A program made the position numbers and the translations under genes. Below the pieces are notes generated by a model, which worked only from the letters and a program-made list of their open reading frames with translations, had not been told where the DNA came from and did no database searches. Below are positions 11,388-23,657 of a stretch of 64,000 bases of DNA, piece after piece (position 1 is the first letter of the stretch; each line of letters opens with the position of its first letter). Source of the stretch: Heloderma charlesbogerti (taxonomy: Eukaryota > Chordata > Lepidosauria > Squamata > Helodermatidae); NCBI GenBank assembly GCA_026122225.1, contig JANEZZ010000301.1, positions 310,001 to 374,000 of the forward strand, read 5' to 3'.

Positions 11388-12307
11388 TAGGGATGTCAGA
11401 GAATTCCGCCATAGATCTCGGGGAGGCCGAATGCCAGCGCATTCGGCCTCCCAAAATCGGTGACGGAACGTCTGCTCTCCCCCCCCCCCGGGACGAGACT
11501 TACCTGGGGCGGATCTTCCTGGCGGTGGCGGCTCCGGTGGCGGTGGCTGGTCTTCCGACCGGCGGCCGCCACCATTTCCAGTTAAAAAAACCAGAAACAA
11601 AAACGTGATAGGCTACGTAAAGATTTACATAGCCTATCATGGCTAAGTTAAAAAAAACAACGCGTGATAGGCTACGTAAATGTTTATGTAGCCTATCACG
11701 GCTGACTTAAAAAAACAACGCGCGTATGCAAATGGCGGGAGCCACGGCCGCCGCCATTTGCGTTCCTTATTTTGGCACGTCTTAGTCTACGTCAAGATTT
11801 ATGTAGACTAAGACGGCGAAAATAAGGGGAACGCAAATAGCGTAGTGTCCACTACGCTATTTGCGTTCCCCTTATTTTTGCCATCTTAGTCTATGTAAAT
11901 CTTGACGTAGACTAAGACGGGCCAAAATAAGGAATGCAAATGGCGGCGGCCGTGGCCGCCGCCATTTGCGTACGCGCTTTTTTGTTTTTGCTTTTAAGTC
12001 AGCCGTGATAGGCTACATAAACATTTACATAGCCTATCACGGCTGGCTGCAGGGATGCAACCGGCGGTGGCTACGGACACCGCCATTTGCGTCCCTGCTA
12101 GCCAGCGGCTGGATGTCCGGCTGCTGGCGGAGCCGGCCAGTGGCTCCGCAGAATCCCTGCGGAGCACAGCCGGCCGGCCAGGATTCCGGGGGAGGGAGGA
12201 ACGGAGCGCCTCCCCCACCCGTCCAGGATTCCAGGGGGAGGGACAGAGCATCTCCCCCCCACCATCAACATAATCCACAAAAGGTAAGTGCCTTTCGTAC
12301 ATCCCTA
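11388..12307. mobile_element. Foldback hAT MITE, copy C (long form)
   Basis: The 8-bp duplication GTCTTATA (11380-11387, 12308-12315) is perfect. A near-terminal hairpin, ggccgaatgc paired with gcattcggcc, lies at 11423-11448. The interior is a row of palindromes: GTGATAGGCTACGTAA type at 11605-11642, 11660-11701 and 12003-12044; GCAAATGGCGG type at about 11725-11762 and 11935-11970; CTTAGTCTACGTAAA type at 11777-11815 and 11882-11921. The innermost one around 11830-11875 is built on AACGCAAATAGCGTAGTG. Opposite modules also pair with each other, making a roughly 400-bp inverted repeat. Confidence 0.85.
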
Positions 12308-12795
12308 GTCTTATAGCAAGGAAGCAGGCCTACAATTCATTCCCAGTAACCATATATTGCCCTTCAGTTAACATATAATAGCAGAGCTTAATAATTTAAC
12401 CAGCCAAAAATATTACTAACCAGTCTCATAATAATGATAGTAATAATAATAAAAAGGAAGGAAATTAGAAAGGATAAATAATAACAAATCACTAATAAAT
12501 GTTATATTGTTATATAATAATACAGCTTAAAATCAAACAACAATCGCTAATGTATTTTGTACTAGATATATAAATGAGTGTGCACATTTCTGTGCACCCT
12601 CAAACAGTAAATTTAAGTACAGTATATCATATCCATTTAAAGAGAGGATTTAAAAGAAAAGGAAAAAAAGAGAAAAAAAAGACGAATATATATATAGGCA
12701 ATTATCTCTGGCCTAGCCTGGATCTTACAGACTAAACATAGCCAGTTGACAAAACATGTTTATAAATTCCAGTTCATGGGGTTGGAACAGAAGTC

Positions 12796-13645
12796 TCACG
12801 CATTTTTCTGATTAGCCACGCCTCTGCCATTTTGTGATTTAGAAACTTCAGTAAAAACGCAAAATGTAGCAGGATATTTTAAATGATATTGTAAGTTCAT
12901 TTGTTTTGCCAGGTTTTTCGCCTTGGTAAATTGCCTTCTTTTATCAGCAATTTCTTTGGTGTAATCCGGAAATAACATCACTTTACCTTGTTTTGATCCC
13001 CAAACAAGACTTCCTCCCCCTCTTGCCAGAATCAGCATATAATTTTTTTGTGGCAATTCTTGCAAATTGGACTATAATCGTATAACCAGTCCCTTTGGCA
13101 TTTGGCACACAGAATGGCTGCTCAGTATCAAGTAAATAATCAGATGACACAGGGAGTATCTTATGCAGAAGCTCATCTACAAAAGTAGACAAATTTACAT
13201 CAGTAGGTAGATCTTTAAAACCAATAATACATACATTTGCCCTGCACGTGAGAACCTCAAGTTGGGAGATTCTGACAGAAAAATTGTTGTAAAAAGCTTG
13301 TGACGCAGTCTCATTTGCTGCCACCCGAGCTTGCAGCTCGTTATCCTTAGCCTCCATTTTTGGCCAAGAAGTGTTAATTAAGTCCACAGCCCCTTGCAGG
13401 GCGGTGATAGAATTTTGAATTGTATCCAGCCTCTTAGCCTGTTCAGCAAATTGCAAAGACAACTTTTTATCAGAGCAAGCAACTCCTCTATATTTTTTCT
13501 TCTCGGAGCCTTTGCCACGGGAGGTATGGGGGGGGGATCCTGCTCCTTTTTTCCTCCTTGATGTAGCCATCCTTCTCTTCAAACAGATCTTGCGGGTCCT
13601 CAAATATTGTTGGTATTTCTTAATCCATAAACTACATTGGAGCAC
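12796..13645 (-). pseudogene. LINE-1-like ORF1 protein (copy 2), nearly full length
   Basis: The minus-strand frame 13645-12983 probably starts at the internal MATSRRKK, about 13568. It has a basic N terminus, a heptad-like segment (SLQFAEQAKRLDTIQNS, then ITALQGAVDLIN), an RRM-like core with NVCIIGFKDLPTD, and GYTIIVQFARIATKK. It is then shifted relative to the next frame (13065-12796), which contains MLFPDYTKEIADKRRQF and ends the protein. One frameshift near 13000-13040 (poly-T/poly-A context) breaks it. The role known for this family is nucleic-acid-chaperone RNA packaging of LINE-1. No catalytic domain follows. Confidence 0.7.
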
Positions 13646-13935
13646 GTCAGCCCTGATTTCTCTTAATTAGATAGGAGTTTCAAAACAACTGAGTGATGAT
13701 TAAGCTCTGACAGGCTAGCCTCGGAGCCCAGCCCCTTTGCTGCTTCGCAAAGAGGGCTATTCTTCCAAGACTTCATCCAGATCCTGCTCTTGCCTCCCCT
13801 TTTCATTCCAGGGGAAGATGAAAAGGTTTTTCAACCTTTTAAAAGCTGTTTGAGATAGCGTCCTGCGGAGGCTCCGTGAAATGCTGCCAGGGCAACATTG
13901 GCTCCGACTGGAAGTCCTGGTGTGTGCATTTTTTA
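13646..13935. other. Unassigned sequence
   Basis: Nothing recognisable as a gene. The sequence becomes GC-richer toward the MITE that follows. Confidence 0.35.
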
Positions 13936-14364
13936 GGGTGCAATCCTATTCAGATAGGCAGCTGCCTCCGAACTCAGAGGCGACTGCTTATCCAAAGCAG
14001 GGCAGGAGAAGCACAGAGGGTATCATTCCCTCTGCGCTTCTCCTGCCCTGCAGTTTCAGCTAGACAGCCGATGGTGGCTGTCTAGTTGCAGGAGGGTTGA
14101 GCGGAGGAGGAGGCTGCTGTACAGGCATTTCATACAGGCATTTCCGCCCTCCCCGCCCTGGAACACCCCTTTTCAGCCGCTCCACGCTCCTCTTGCGAGC
14201 GCGGAGCATGGGTCTGTTCCGCGCTGCCTCTGAGGCAGCGTGGAAGTGAGGGGAGGTCGGTTCTCCAGGAACTGACCTCAGAGTGCGGGCTCTGAGGTTG
14301 GTTCCCAGAAAACCAGCTATCCTGTGGCAGTCTAGCTGCTGTCTAGCAGGCATAGGATTGCTCC
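13936..14364. repeat. GC-rich MITE, copy 1
   Basis: Ends are GGGTGCAATCCTAT and ATAGGATTGCTCC (inverted). Inside are palindromes such as ctagacagcc/ggctgtctag, cgcttctcctgccctgc with its complement, and ctgcctctgaggcagcg. A related copy in opposite orientation is at 31034-31474, sharing 'gcctccgaactcagaggc'. A possible 4-bp TTTA duplication flanks it. No coding capacity. Confidence 0.75.
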
Positions 14365-15858
14365 TTTACTCATGTTATATTGATCACACAAGCAGCCTAC
14401 TTATTTGAGCTCTTAAATGTGCACATCAGTGGTCAAGATAATATGTTAATTGGCCCTGAGATCCCTACTATTGGGGGCAGCCGTTTTGAATATGTTGCAC
14501 ATACAAGCTGGGGCCACCACTCGGGGCTAAAATCTGAGATGAAAGTGTATGTCATATCAAGCCTCTTGAACATGTGGCAGCAGAGCTAAGCTATAAATAA
14601 ACTAATTGAATAGGATCCAGGATCTCCCACTCCTTTTGATCCTCCAGAATCTGCCAGGCTCAATGATCTCACAGACTGCTGCCACCTGCTTGCTTACTCA
14701 AAATCTTCTCAAAATTGTTCTTGGGCCTGATTTTGTGACATCTGATCCATGTGCTGTTAAACATTCAGAGAAGCCTCAATGTTGGACAATTCCTGCACAT
14801 TCTTCTTTAAAAAAAAAAAAAAAAGCTAACTACGCTGTACAGAATCAATTTTGTAACCAACTGATAGGTGTGTCATACTTACAAAAAACTTACTACCGCA
14901 CAAGCAGTGTAATTAACATTGTTTTTAGCACTATTGCATCTCCACTCTTGAGAGTTATAATTATTCCTTAGCTGAGAGTTAGCAAATGGCCATTTCTTGA
15001 TTAACCTTGCAGGGCATAGAGCAGGCATAAACTAGACATTTTCCTCTTCCTTCCAATCTCTTTCATCTGAGCAAATGATTGTGGATTGGGTATTATCTCA
15101 TTGCTTTCAGAAGCTGGATACATGAGTAGCAACAAAAACTGAGGATACTATAAAGAGAGAGGGCTGGGGGAAATAGAGTAGCTCCTATTAGCGCATTGCA
15201 GGTATCGTGTATTCTGAACAATGTATATGTACACATTATCATGTATCCATCAGTAAGTATCTCTGAATTTTAAACAAAATGTGACAAAAAAGCAGGTTTG
15301 TGTTCAGTGAGAGGTTATTCTACTCTGCTTGAAAGTTGACGTAAGAGAAACAGGTCAGGTTCTATACTGGAAAATAAATGGGCACAAATCTGACACTAAA
15401 AGCAGCAACATTCAGAAATTGGAAGAGAACATTTCACTCTTCCAGGGCACTCAGAAGCTGACTTCGAAGTCACCATGCTACAACAAAGAGACTTCAAAGG
15501 GACATTCCACTGTGAAATAGCTGGACTAGAATTGATCTGCAAATTTGATTCTGTTCAATTTGGACTTAATTGGGCCTGTGGTTTTCTTTCCCACTACAGA
15601 TGCTATAGAAACACTGGATAGCTTAACGAAGAAAGCTGTAATGTATGGCCACTCTGTTCTTATCTTGTATATATTTGGCTTGGTTTGGTGCTAGGTTTGA
15701 GTGGACCCTTGACATATTGCTGCCAATCTACCCCCTTCCCTTCAGTGCTGATCTGGGCCTCTGCTACCATCGAGCCACAGCCTGGCATTACCACTAATGA
15801 CTGTCACTACATGGGCCTCCTGGTGGCACTGCAGCCATCAGCCACTCCCTTCTCCCTT
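14365..15858. other. Unassigned sequence
   Basis: A poly-A run at 14809-14824. The open frames at 14606-14971 and 15329-15520 have no recognisable family or splice context. No regulatory element recognised. Confidence 0.35.
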
Positions 15859-15859
15859 C

Positions 15860-16131
15860 CCCCCAGACAGTTACAAGAAGCCAGACTCCAGCTGAACATC
15901 AGGAGAAACTTCCTGACGGTTAGAGCAATATGATAATGGAACCAATTACCTGGGGAGGTGGTGGGCTCTCCCACACTGGAGGCGTTCAGGATGAAGCTGG
16001 ACAGCCATCTGTCAGGGATGCTTTGACTTGGACTCCTGCATTGAGCAGGGGGTTCATGGAATCATGGAATAGTAGGGTTGGAAGGGGTCTTATAGGCCTC
16101 TTCCAACCCTACTATTCTATGATCCTATGTA
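15860..16131 (+). repeat. CR1 LINE 3' end with internal fold-back
   Basis: 'agctgaacatcaggagaaac ttcctgacgg' and 'acctggggaggtggtgggct' are characteristic of the amniote CR1 3' region, ending in 'cttccaaccctactattcta'. Just before the end, 16057-16091 contains the reverse complement of that same terminal segment (tagtagggttggaagggg), so the last 70 bp form a hairpin. Confidence 0.75.
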
Positions 16132-16667
16132 GGCAATAGCAGCACTTCTGGACGGAAACCGAGTGGCTGTTTGGCACCGGGCAGCCACCAACCATTATTT
16201 CCCAAAATGCAATGCCTGATGTTGATGTCAGGCATTTCATTTGGGGAGATAAAAGATGGAAGCCACCTAGCTCCCCTCCAACAGTTCTGCCACTACCTGC
16301 TGCTGCTGGGTAAGCGTGTCCCAAGAGAGGGGATGAAACAACTGGTGGCTACAGGACAGCCAGAGAGGCTGTAGTGGCAGCAGTGGCAGCTAGGACCGGA
16401 TGGCCTCAAAGTAGGAATCAGCCCTGGTTAGCACTGCTGAGCCCTATAAGCTGCCCAAATATGTTGGGTGCTGATGCTGGGCCTGCATTTGGGGTCTACA
16501 TAGAAACATCACAGACCTATTGCTATAGCCCTTGCCCTTCCTGGACTCTCGACCCCAACATTTAGAATTGTTCACCTTCTATATATACATATGATATATA
16601 TCTGCCAACTGAGGGTAACACTTCAATCATGCCTCTGATATAGTGGGCTCTACTCCACAAAAGGTTT
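16132..16667. other. Unassigned sequence with a local inverted repeat
   Basis: 'aaaatgcaatgcctgatgtt' and 'tgatgtcaggcatttcattt' around 16202-16244 form a short inverted repeat, a probable MITE centre. No gene recognised. Confidence 0.4.
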
Positions 16668-16806
16668 TCCAGGGATAGGCAACATGTGGCCCTCCAGATG
16701 TTTTGGCCTACAACTCCTATCATCCCTTACCATTGGCTATGCTGGCTAGGGCTGATGGGAATGTTAGGCCAAAACATCTGGAAGGCCACAAGTTGCCCAC
16801 ACCTGT
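16668..16806. repeat. Short palindromic MITE (second copy)
   Basis: The arms 'gtggccctccagatgttttg' and 'caaaacatctggaaggccac' surround a second nested palindrome (cctatcatccc / gggctgatggga). Same family as 3828-3972. Confidence 0.8.
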
Positions 16807-17640
16807 TTTATGCCATTAAAATTCTATTCATCTTTAAGATGCCACAAAATCCTTAACTTTTGGAAGTACTAATCTCCAGAAAACTTCACGTATGTTTTGA
16901 TGTCCGCGATCTATTGGTAATTACTTTCTAGACTGTACTAATTACTAAATGCAGATTCAGTTCTCTCCCTTAACTCCTTTACTTTGTCTCTGAACAAACA
17001 TGTATTTTAAAGAGGAGTGAATGTAAATGCAGTTAAAATGTTTGAGGTGCCGAAGATGTAATGCCAGAAAACAAAAGTCTCTAATAAATTGTGAGGCATA
17101 TCAATATTTTGAATCACTACTAATAATGACTGACATTGCCTTGCTGAATTGTCCTGGGGAATAAGATGATCCATATAAAAGATAAATGACGTTATATGCA
17201 TGGCTCTTGGTTGTTCAGTGCTGTCAGCTTCACTATGCATTACAGGAATTTCTGGTGAAGGCAGACCATGTATTCTGACGTATACCGTGGAGTGAGTGTG
17301 AGCTGCAGAAAGATGTCATTAGAAGTGAAATTAGGTGGAAGGTTACTGAAGCAAAAACAAAGTCTGGATGAATTGGATGTTTCCAATTGAATGGTGCAGT
17401 ATTTTTTATTCAGTCACGGATATGGATTAAAATCACAATTTTCACATAACGGTATGTTGGAGGTATGTGAGAAATACACAGATGGCACATATAAAAAGGG
17501 CCATGAGAAACTGTCTTATAATAAGTCACACTATTGATCCTCGTTGCCCACTAATATCTGCTGTGTCTGGCAGCATTCTAAGCAAGGGTCTCAATGAGAA
17601 GTATAGGAAGAAAGTCACGGTGAATAATGAAAAACAGCAG
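16807..17640. other. Unassigned AT-rich sequence
   Basis: No conserved exon, repeat or promoter recognised. Confidence 0.35.
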
Positions 17641-17644
17641 ATTA

Positions 17645-17820
17645 CAGCAGTCCCAGGGCATAGTCTGAAGGCACATGAGGCAGCCGCCTTGCTGAAGCTA
17701 AGCAGGTTTAGGTCTGGTCAGTGCTTGGAAGGGAGATCAGCTGGGAACCACATGTAGCCACCTTGAGTTCCAAAATGGAAGAAAGGTGGGATATAAATGA
17801 ATAAAATAAATAAATAAATT
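17645..17820 (+). repeat. 5S-rRNA-derived SINE
   Basis: The segment gctgaagctaagcaggttta, then ggtctggtcagtgcttggaa and gggagatcagctgggaacc, follows the internal-promoter half of eukaryotic 5S rRNA. It is followed by a LINE-type tail 'gtgggatataaatgaataaa' and (ATAA)n. This is the architecture of a 5S-headed SINE whose tail resembles that of the L2/CR1-type LINE at 44936-45714. Confidence 0.75.
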
Positions 17821-18644
17821 ACACATGGGAGGTGACATAAACATCGATCCTTTGGTTGCCCTCCTGAGCACACACTGACTAGGCTGGTAAGTCGCATTGG
17901 TGCCATCTTTTCCTTCAAATCCCTTCTTTAAAAAGCCCACCTCTTTAAGTCTTTGGTTTAACCCCAGAGTTTTCACTCCTAAATGAAACAATGCCAAAGT
18001 AGGTTTAGGTTGTACCCTCCTAGGTTTGTTTGTTTTTTTTAATGTTAGTTTGTAAAGTGCAACGTACAGTGATGGTTTTCCCGAAGTATTTCTACAAATA
18101 GATCATAATTATCCATTAATAAGTTTTTGGAAGCATAGAAAGCTTAGGGTTCTTTACTTTAGCTACTCTGTATATGTAAACAAGAATTATTACATGGTTT
18201 ATGGCAGCGGCTTTTTTTGACCTGTGTTCTGGGGAGCCAATAGGGTTTCTCAGTGAAAAGATCAGTAATGGTAGACAGGCTTTCTGAATGATAGCTTTGT
18301 TACCAATTCTCTGCAACATGCAGCTGGAGGAGAGTGTTGAAGCACATTTGGTGAGGATGCAAACTTTCAGTGACCTCTCACAGCCTCTCAAACTCCCTAC
18401 TGAGAGAGGCTCAGTTGGCTACTTCTCTGTTGTTATTTCACCAGTAAGCAAATACATTTTCATTTAGACAAGCATTTGGCATGCGTGCTGGCTTGCTTCT
18501 GAAGGGGGGTTAACTGGCTGGATGTGTATTTCTTTTATTGCTGTGTTTTTAATTGGTTTATTTTAATGTTCTGTATTAACATGCTATTTGCAGGGAGTGT
18601 TAGTAAACAGCTTGTAATAGTTTACTTCTTAAAAACACTAAAGA
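17821..18644. other. Unassigned sequence
   Basis: No conserved exon or element recognised. A T-rich tract lies at 18029-18041. Confidence 0.35.
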
Positions 18645-18652
18645 GTATTTAA

Positions 18653-19395
18653 TAGTGTTGTGCCGAAAATTTCTCCCACATTTGATAGAAGAGAAATTGC
18701 TTTTGAAAAGAAATTCAATGGTGAAGAAGTTTTAGAGAAATTCTCATGGGCTGGGTGTGGGTTTCTTGGGCTTACGTTACTTAGGCGGTGGCCGAGGAGT
18801 GAGCACAAGTGTCCTGTTTTCCATTGTACAATCATCTCTCTGGCCGCCTGTAGCCTTCTCAGCTTCTCACACTTCAATTAAAGCCCAGTTTAAGGCACCA
18901 TGAGGAAATTCTTCCTATGGGGCTTTTTCAGATCAGGACATGCAGGCAGCCAGGGAGTCTAGCTGAGATTAGGTAAGCTCAATACCACCACAGAAATAAA
19001 TTATAAAACATCCTGAATGAGGCAGAACAATGGAAGCTCCTTTCATGGAGGAAAAAAACTTTCAGGAAATTGGGGGGCAGATTTTGGCAGAGCACTAGCT
19101 CCACCTCAACCCTGGAGCTAGACACAACACTGCCCCCACCTGCATTGTGGTGGATGCAAATTGGGGAGCAGCCTGCCGAAATAGTTGATGCTGTTGCAGC
19201 ACAAAAAGCCAAAAAACCTTTACCAAGAAGCAGCAGCAGCAGCTGTGCTATAAGCCCTGCCAATGGGGAGCCCTACCTGTGAGAAACTGTTGAGAATTTT
19301 TCCTCCCCTGGAGAAATTTGGTGAAATTGTCTCCCAAATTTCTCTGCCCACAAATGAGGTGGAGAATTTCAAGAGGCAATTTGCGCACAGCTCTA
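18653..19395. mobile_element. hAT-type MITE (different family)
   Basis: The 8-bp direct repeat GTATTTAA at 18645-18652 and 19396-19403 flanks ends TAGTGTTGTGC and GCACAGCTCTA. Subterminal 'aaatttctc' words recur in both orientations (18668, 19316-19344). No transposase. Non-autonomous hAT element of 743 bp. Confidence 0.75.
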
Positions 19396-19403
19396 GTATT
19401 TAA

Positions 19404-19900
19404 TAGAATGAGTGGGACCTGCAGCAAAATGTTGCAGTGTGAAGCACTCCTCTTCAGGATTCCAGCCAGTCCATTCCCTCTCCTGCCCTTTTTTCTTACC
19501 CCCACCTCGCCAATGGCCAGTCAGCATACCATGCCCACTGAGCATATTTAGTCCTCTTTGAGATGTTTGTGTGTGGGTTGGGGGTGGGAGATTCCCCTGA
19601 GGGTTTTTCCTTAAATATTTTTTGTACTTCTGCAAACCTACTGATATCTTCCTCTTGTTTGTGGATGCTGCCATTTGGGCTATATAAGGGCCGGCACTCG
19701 GAGAACTGAGATTGCTATTAATATATATAAAGTGTGACCTACAATAAAATGTTGCAGTGTGGAGTGCTGCTGTTGAGGATTCCATTTCCCCTTCCCCCCT
19801 TTTCTATTCTCCCTGCAAATAGTCAGCCAGCATTCCATTGCCTTATACATATTATAGAATACCTGCAAGTCAAATACATTCAACATTTACTATGCAAATG
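19404..19900. repeat. Pair of related direct repeats
   Basis: Two similar segments occur about 320 bp apart: 'gtgggacctgcagcaaaatgttgcagtg' at about 19410-19437 and 'gtgtgacctacaataaaatgttgcagtg' at about 19732-19759. Both continue into '..aggattcca' and C/T-rich 'ccttttttct' stretches. A third relative, inverted, is near 3430-3540. Family unknown. Confidence 0.55.
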
Positions 19901-21621
19901 ACTGGCTAAGGGGTTGGTGGGCATGTCCATGTGCATACCTTTACATGTATATCCACAATCCACAGCAGCCAAAATGTATCTCTGCTCCCCCCAGATGTAC
20001 AGCATGATCTTAAGCATGTCATTGTGTCCGCTGGCTGTGACTTGTGCTTATGGTTACAGTCTTAGGGCTTAACTGGACTGGATGAGACATCAGAAATCCA
20101 TGATCAGATCTTTCATCTCTTTAAAACTTAGCAAATAGCAGTTGCGATGTGCATCTAATCTGGAGTGGAATCTTAGTGTTAAGAGGATTTCTTCCAGTCC
20201 CATTTTCCTGATGAAAACCTGTTTTCCAAAACTGCTTTTTGCCTTCTTAAGGGAAACCTATGTGCACAAGCTGTGTCCACACACGTTTTTCTAAGAGAGC
20301 AAATGGCAGCTTCGCCAGGGGTGGGGTATTTTCAGCAGGAACATGGTGCTGGCAAAAAGGATTAACCCACCACCCCAGAACTGCAATCCTGATCCCAGCC
20401 ATTCCCCACTCAACATCTGCCCTTTCCCCAAAATGTAAAGGGCCAGGAGCAGATACCTGAAAATACAGACACTTGGAGGGTATGAGATTGGTAGTGGGCA
20501 GGGGGACATCTGAATCCATTCCATTTTTCTGTACCATGGCCGATTTCAACGGGATATCTAAGAGTCTAGGGTCTCAAACTGAGGAGGCCCAATCTAACCG
20601 TAGTTCAGAGGTCATTTCTGTCCAGCAGGGATCAGGTGACACCAGGAGCAAACAAGCTCCTCCTGATCAGGCTCTATAAAGATGATAGTTTGGGCCTCTA
20701 TTCTCCAGTACAATCCATTGCTCAGGTACAGGCCCAGTGGTTATCCTTTCCTTTGCAAGTAAGTTTGGCTGTGTGCACCATGTTCATAAACAGTTTGCAG
20801 GATGTGGTAGTCAACAAAGCAAACATGATGCCTAAAACCCCAGTCTTCATTTCCATTGGTATAAGCCTCTTGGAAAAGTCACGGGTGATAAAGGAACTGC
20901 TTACATGCTCTGCCTGTATGTGGTTGATTTTTCTTTAATAGGTCAGGGAAGCCAGATTAGGTTCATGGGGTGTGTGTGTGTGGGGGGGCAGCTTCAACCC
21001 TTTGCCCCCACCCTGCCTGGAATCTCCCCCACCCTGCCCACCTGGTATTCACAATGGGGGGAAAACTCCCATAGGCACCAAATCAATCACAACCAGACCA
21101 TAGTGTTGTACCATACAAATAATATCCAATACAAAGAATTGCAGGTGTTCTGTTCTGTTTCCGAGAGGGCTGGGCTTGCTAGTACACATGGCAATTCACA
21201 ATGTTCTTCAAAGAACCTGTGAAATGGAGCCCCTTCTTACAAGGCGTTAGAGCTCAAACCTCACTCTTCTTTTGTCAGAGAAAAAGAAGCATTGGGTCCT
21301 TCTTTCCCTGGTTGAGGGAGGGCAACTTCAAAGAGTCTGGGGACACAACTGCTGCTGCCGCACCATCAAAAAAGATGGGAGGAGTAAAAAAAAAAAAAAA
21401 GCCTCAATATTATTTCAATTTTTTTCCCTGGTTTAAAAAAAAAAAAGGTTCTGCAAGGACTGCTTGGGGGGGGCACCCTGTGAACTGTGTGTTGCCCACC
21501 CCTGCCCTAGCCCATAGAATCAAGAAGCCCACCTCATCACCATGGCTTTTCTAGGGTGCAATTCCTCTTTTTGGTTCTTATTTGCTTTTGTGCCAATTTT
21601 GCATTATAAAGTAATCACTAC
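19901..21621. other. Unassigned sequence
   Basis: Contains poly-A tracts at 21388-21402 and 21437-21448 and a (TG)n/G run at 20969-20988. Open frames here have no recognisable family and no exon-like context. Confidence 0.35.
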
Positions 21622-21681
21622 TAGAGATATGAAGGCCTGGGGGGAAAAACCCAGAAAGAATGTGTGTGTGGGGGGGATGAT

Positions 21682-21719
<38 letters not shown>

Positions 21720-21814
21720 TAGGGGTCTTTGAGAAATTTTGGGGGGCAGAAGGGGTTTTCCCCTGAATTCTTCTAGTTTTTTTTCCAGTTTTTCCCCAAG
21801 CCTTCACATCTCTA
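21622..21814. repeat. hAT-like MITE containing an (AT)n microsatellite
   Basis: Ends TAGAGATATGAAGGC and GCCTTCACATCTCTA are imperfect inverted repeats with inner 'ggggaaaaac'/'gtttttcccc'. The middle holds a TA dinucleotide run (21686-21717). The possible 8-bp duplication (atcactac / attgttac) is degenerate. Confidence 0.65.
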
Positions 21815-22344
21815 ATTGTTACAATAGTGCCTCTTGCAGTTTCCCAAACTCCAGCTTGCCTAGCAATATGTCTAGCCCATCATGAGCTGGCATAATGTTG
21901 GGCCCTAGACACCCAACTCTAGGAACCTATTGGGGTCTGTACTGGGGGAAAGCAGAAGGCAGAGAACAGCACATGGGGGCATGGATTCTGGATCTGAGTG
22001 AAATGAGAGGCCATGGACAGTATAGCGTTGTTTGAGAACCACCAGGTTAGAGGACATCCATCACATATATCTAACATTTATAGTGAAATATCAGGTAAGA
22101 GCCAAAAGAGTCCTCTAGCCTTTGGGGAGAACATTCTGTTGGTTTAAATCCCAATTGCTTCTTTAGAAGACTTATCTATGCTGATTATTGTTTCTTTACA
22201 GAGTTTGCCTTTATCTTAGCTGTTTCACATACCCCATCATGGAATTGGCTTTCTGCTTCTACTGCCCCACTAGTTTTGAAAGGAATAGCCTACCTGATGT
22301 GAGGAGGAAGCTTGTAAAATATATAATTCCACACAGAGGGACTT
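21815..22344. other. Unassigned sequence
   Basis: No recognisable gene or repeat. Confidence 0.35.
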
Positions 22345-23385
22345 CTTACATGGTTCCCTAATGTCTGTCCTAACCTATGGGGCCTGGAGAAGCCTACTAA
22401 TGATGAAGATAGTGATTTATAGAGTGCATGTGGTATTTGCTCTACTGAGTCTCAGAAGGAGAAGACAGATCCTTGCCCAAGGAGCTTTCAGTCTAAATGT
22501 GGACAGGGCGGGGTGGGTGGTAGAGACAATACAGAGTGAGAGGGAGGGTGAAATCAGGGTAAAAAAAAAAAATGAACATGGGTGATGTTTCAGTTTGAGA
22601 TTTGGACTTAGGTCATAAACAAAATGGATGGACTTCCATTTTATAGGGAATATTCCCTTAAACTAGAGGACTTGAGACAAAAGCTTCAGATGTAGGATGT
22701 GGGGTCAAAGGTTTATCCTGAACACAGGAAATATTACGTTGATTGGTGCTCTGTGTAAAAATGGTCTCAGAAGCATTCATACACACTAGTGAGATCATTG
22801 GATCAACTGATGTTTTTGGTTTGTTCATTTAATACTAGAAGTAGCCTTTCAGGTTACACTAAACTCTTCTTCAGGCTTAGGTTATGAGATCAAACATCAA
22901 ATTTGCCAGAGGTTTACTGATGGTTACTACCTGATGCTTACCTAGTTGCAGAGGTTTACTGGCCACTGCTGTTGCCATTGAGACTGCCTAGGCTGAATGC
23001 AAACACGACATTCTGACATCATGTATGATGTCACAAGCAGGATAAGCTCCAAGTCTTGGCAAAGTGAGAGGCAGTTAACAGTCTGACTGAGGCGTCACAG
23101 TGTCAAGATGGATCTTCGTGACAGGTGATAAAAAACTTCCTTTGGGACTACACTGACTTCTACCATAGGGGGGAAGTTTTGGAATGATTTACAGAGATGG
23201 TTCATATGGTCCTTATTAGCTTGAGTACATTAATTTTGATATCTTATAGTTAGCCACATACGAGTGTATCCACGTTTCATGTATTTTTACCCAATGTATG
23301 GATAACAGGTAACTTAGTGTTATTGAAAAGAAACATCTAATAGTTTTGTGAGTTCAGCAACTGTTCAATATGCATATATTTTTAT
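22345..23385. repeat. Left ~1-kb terminal inverted repeat
   Basis: Pairs with 28425-31025 in reverse orientation. It contains no long reading frame. It ends internally near 'gtgagttcagcaactgttca', matched by 'tgaacagttgctgaactcac' in the right arm (about 28438-28457). Confidence 0.7.
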
Positions 23386-23657
23386 TTACAAATGTTAAAA
23401 TGTTATAATTTTTTGAATCTTATTATCTAAGTGACCAAATATAGTATTATTAGCATTAATAATGTGTTGTAGCCTCAGCTCTAGCTTCTTTTATTTTTCT
23501 GGTTATAAGTTTGTCCCTTTAAAGTTCCTGTAGGAAAGAACTAGGAAGAAAAGGAAGAAGACTGAGAAATAGAGGCAAAATCCAGTTAATTTCACAGGTT
23601 AAATACAGAAAAGCCTGTTGTGAATCCACCAGAATGGATCCACCAGAAAAATAAAGC

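Larger units (their letters stand above)
11130..13645 (-). mobile_element. ORF1-only LINE-1-like retrotransposon, copy 2
   Basis: Colinear with copy 1: the 3' AT-rich region (aacaatac..attcttaggagg), the ORF1 frame at 13645-12796, and a 5' end 'atttcttaatcca'. Again nothing resembling ORF2 lies between ORF1 and the 3' end. The extreme 3' tail seen in copy 1 is missing and no target duplication was found, so the boundaries are approximate. A hAT element occupies 11388-12307. Confidence 0.65.

Noticed and set aside
13876..14353. Open frames on both strands in the GC-rich block
   Set aside because: Explained by the palindromic MITE 13936-14364; no protein family recognised.
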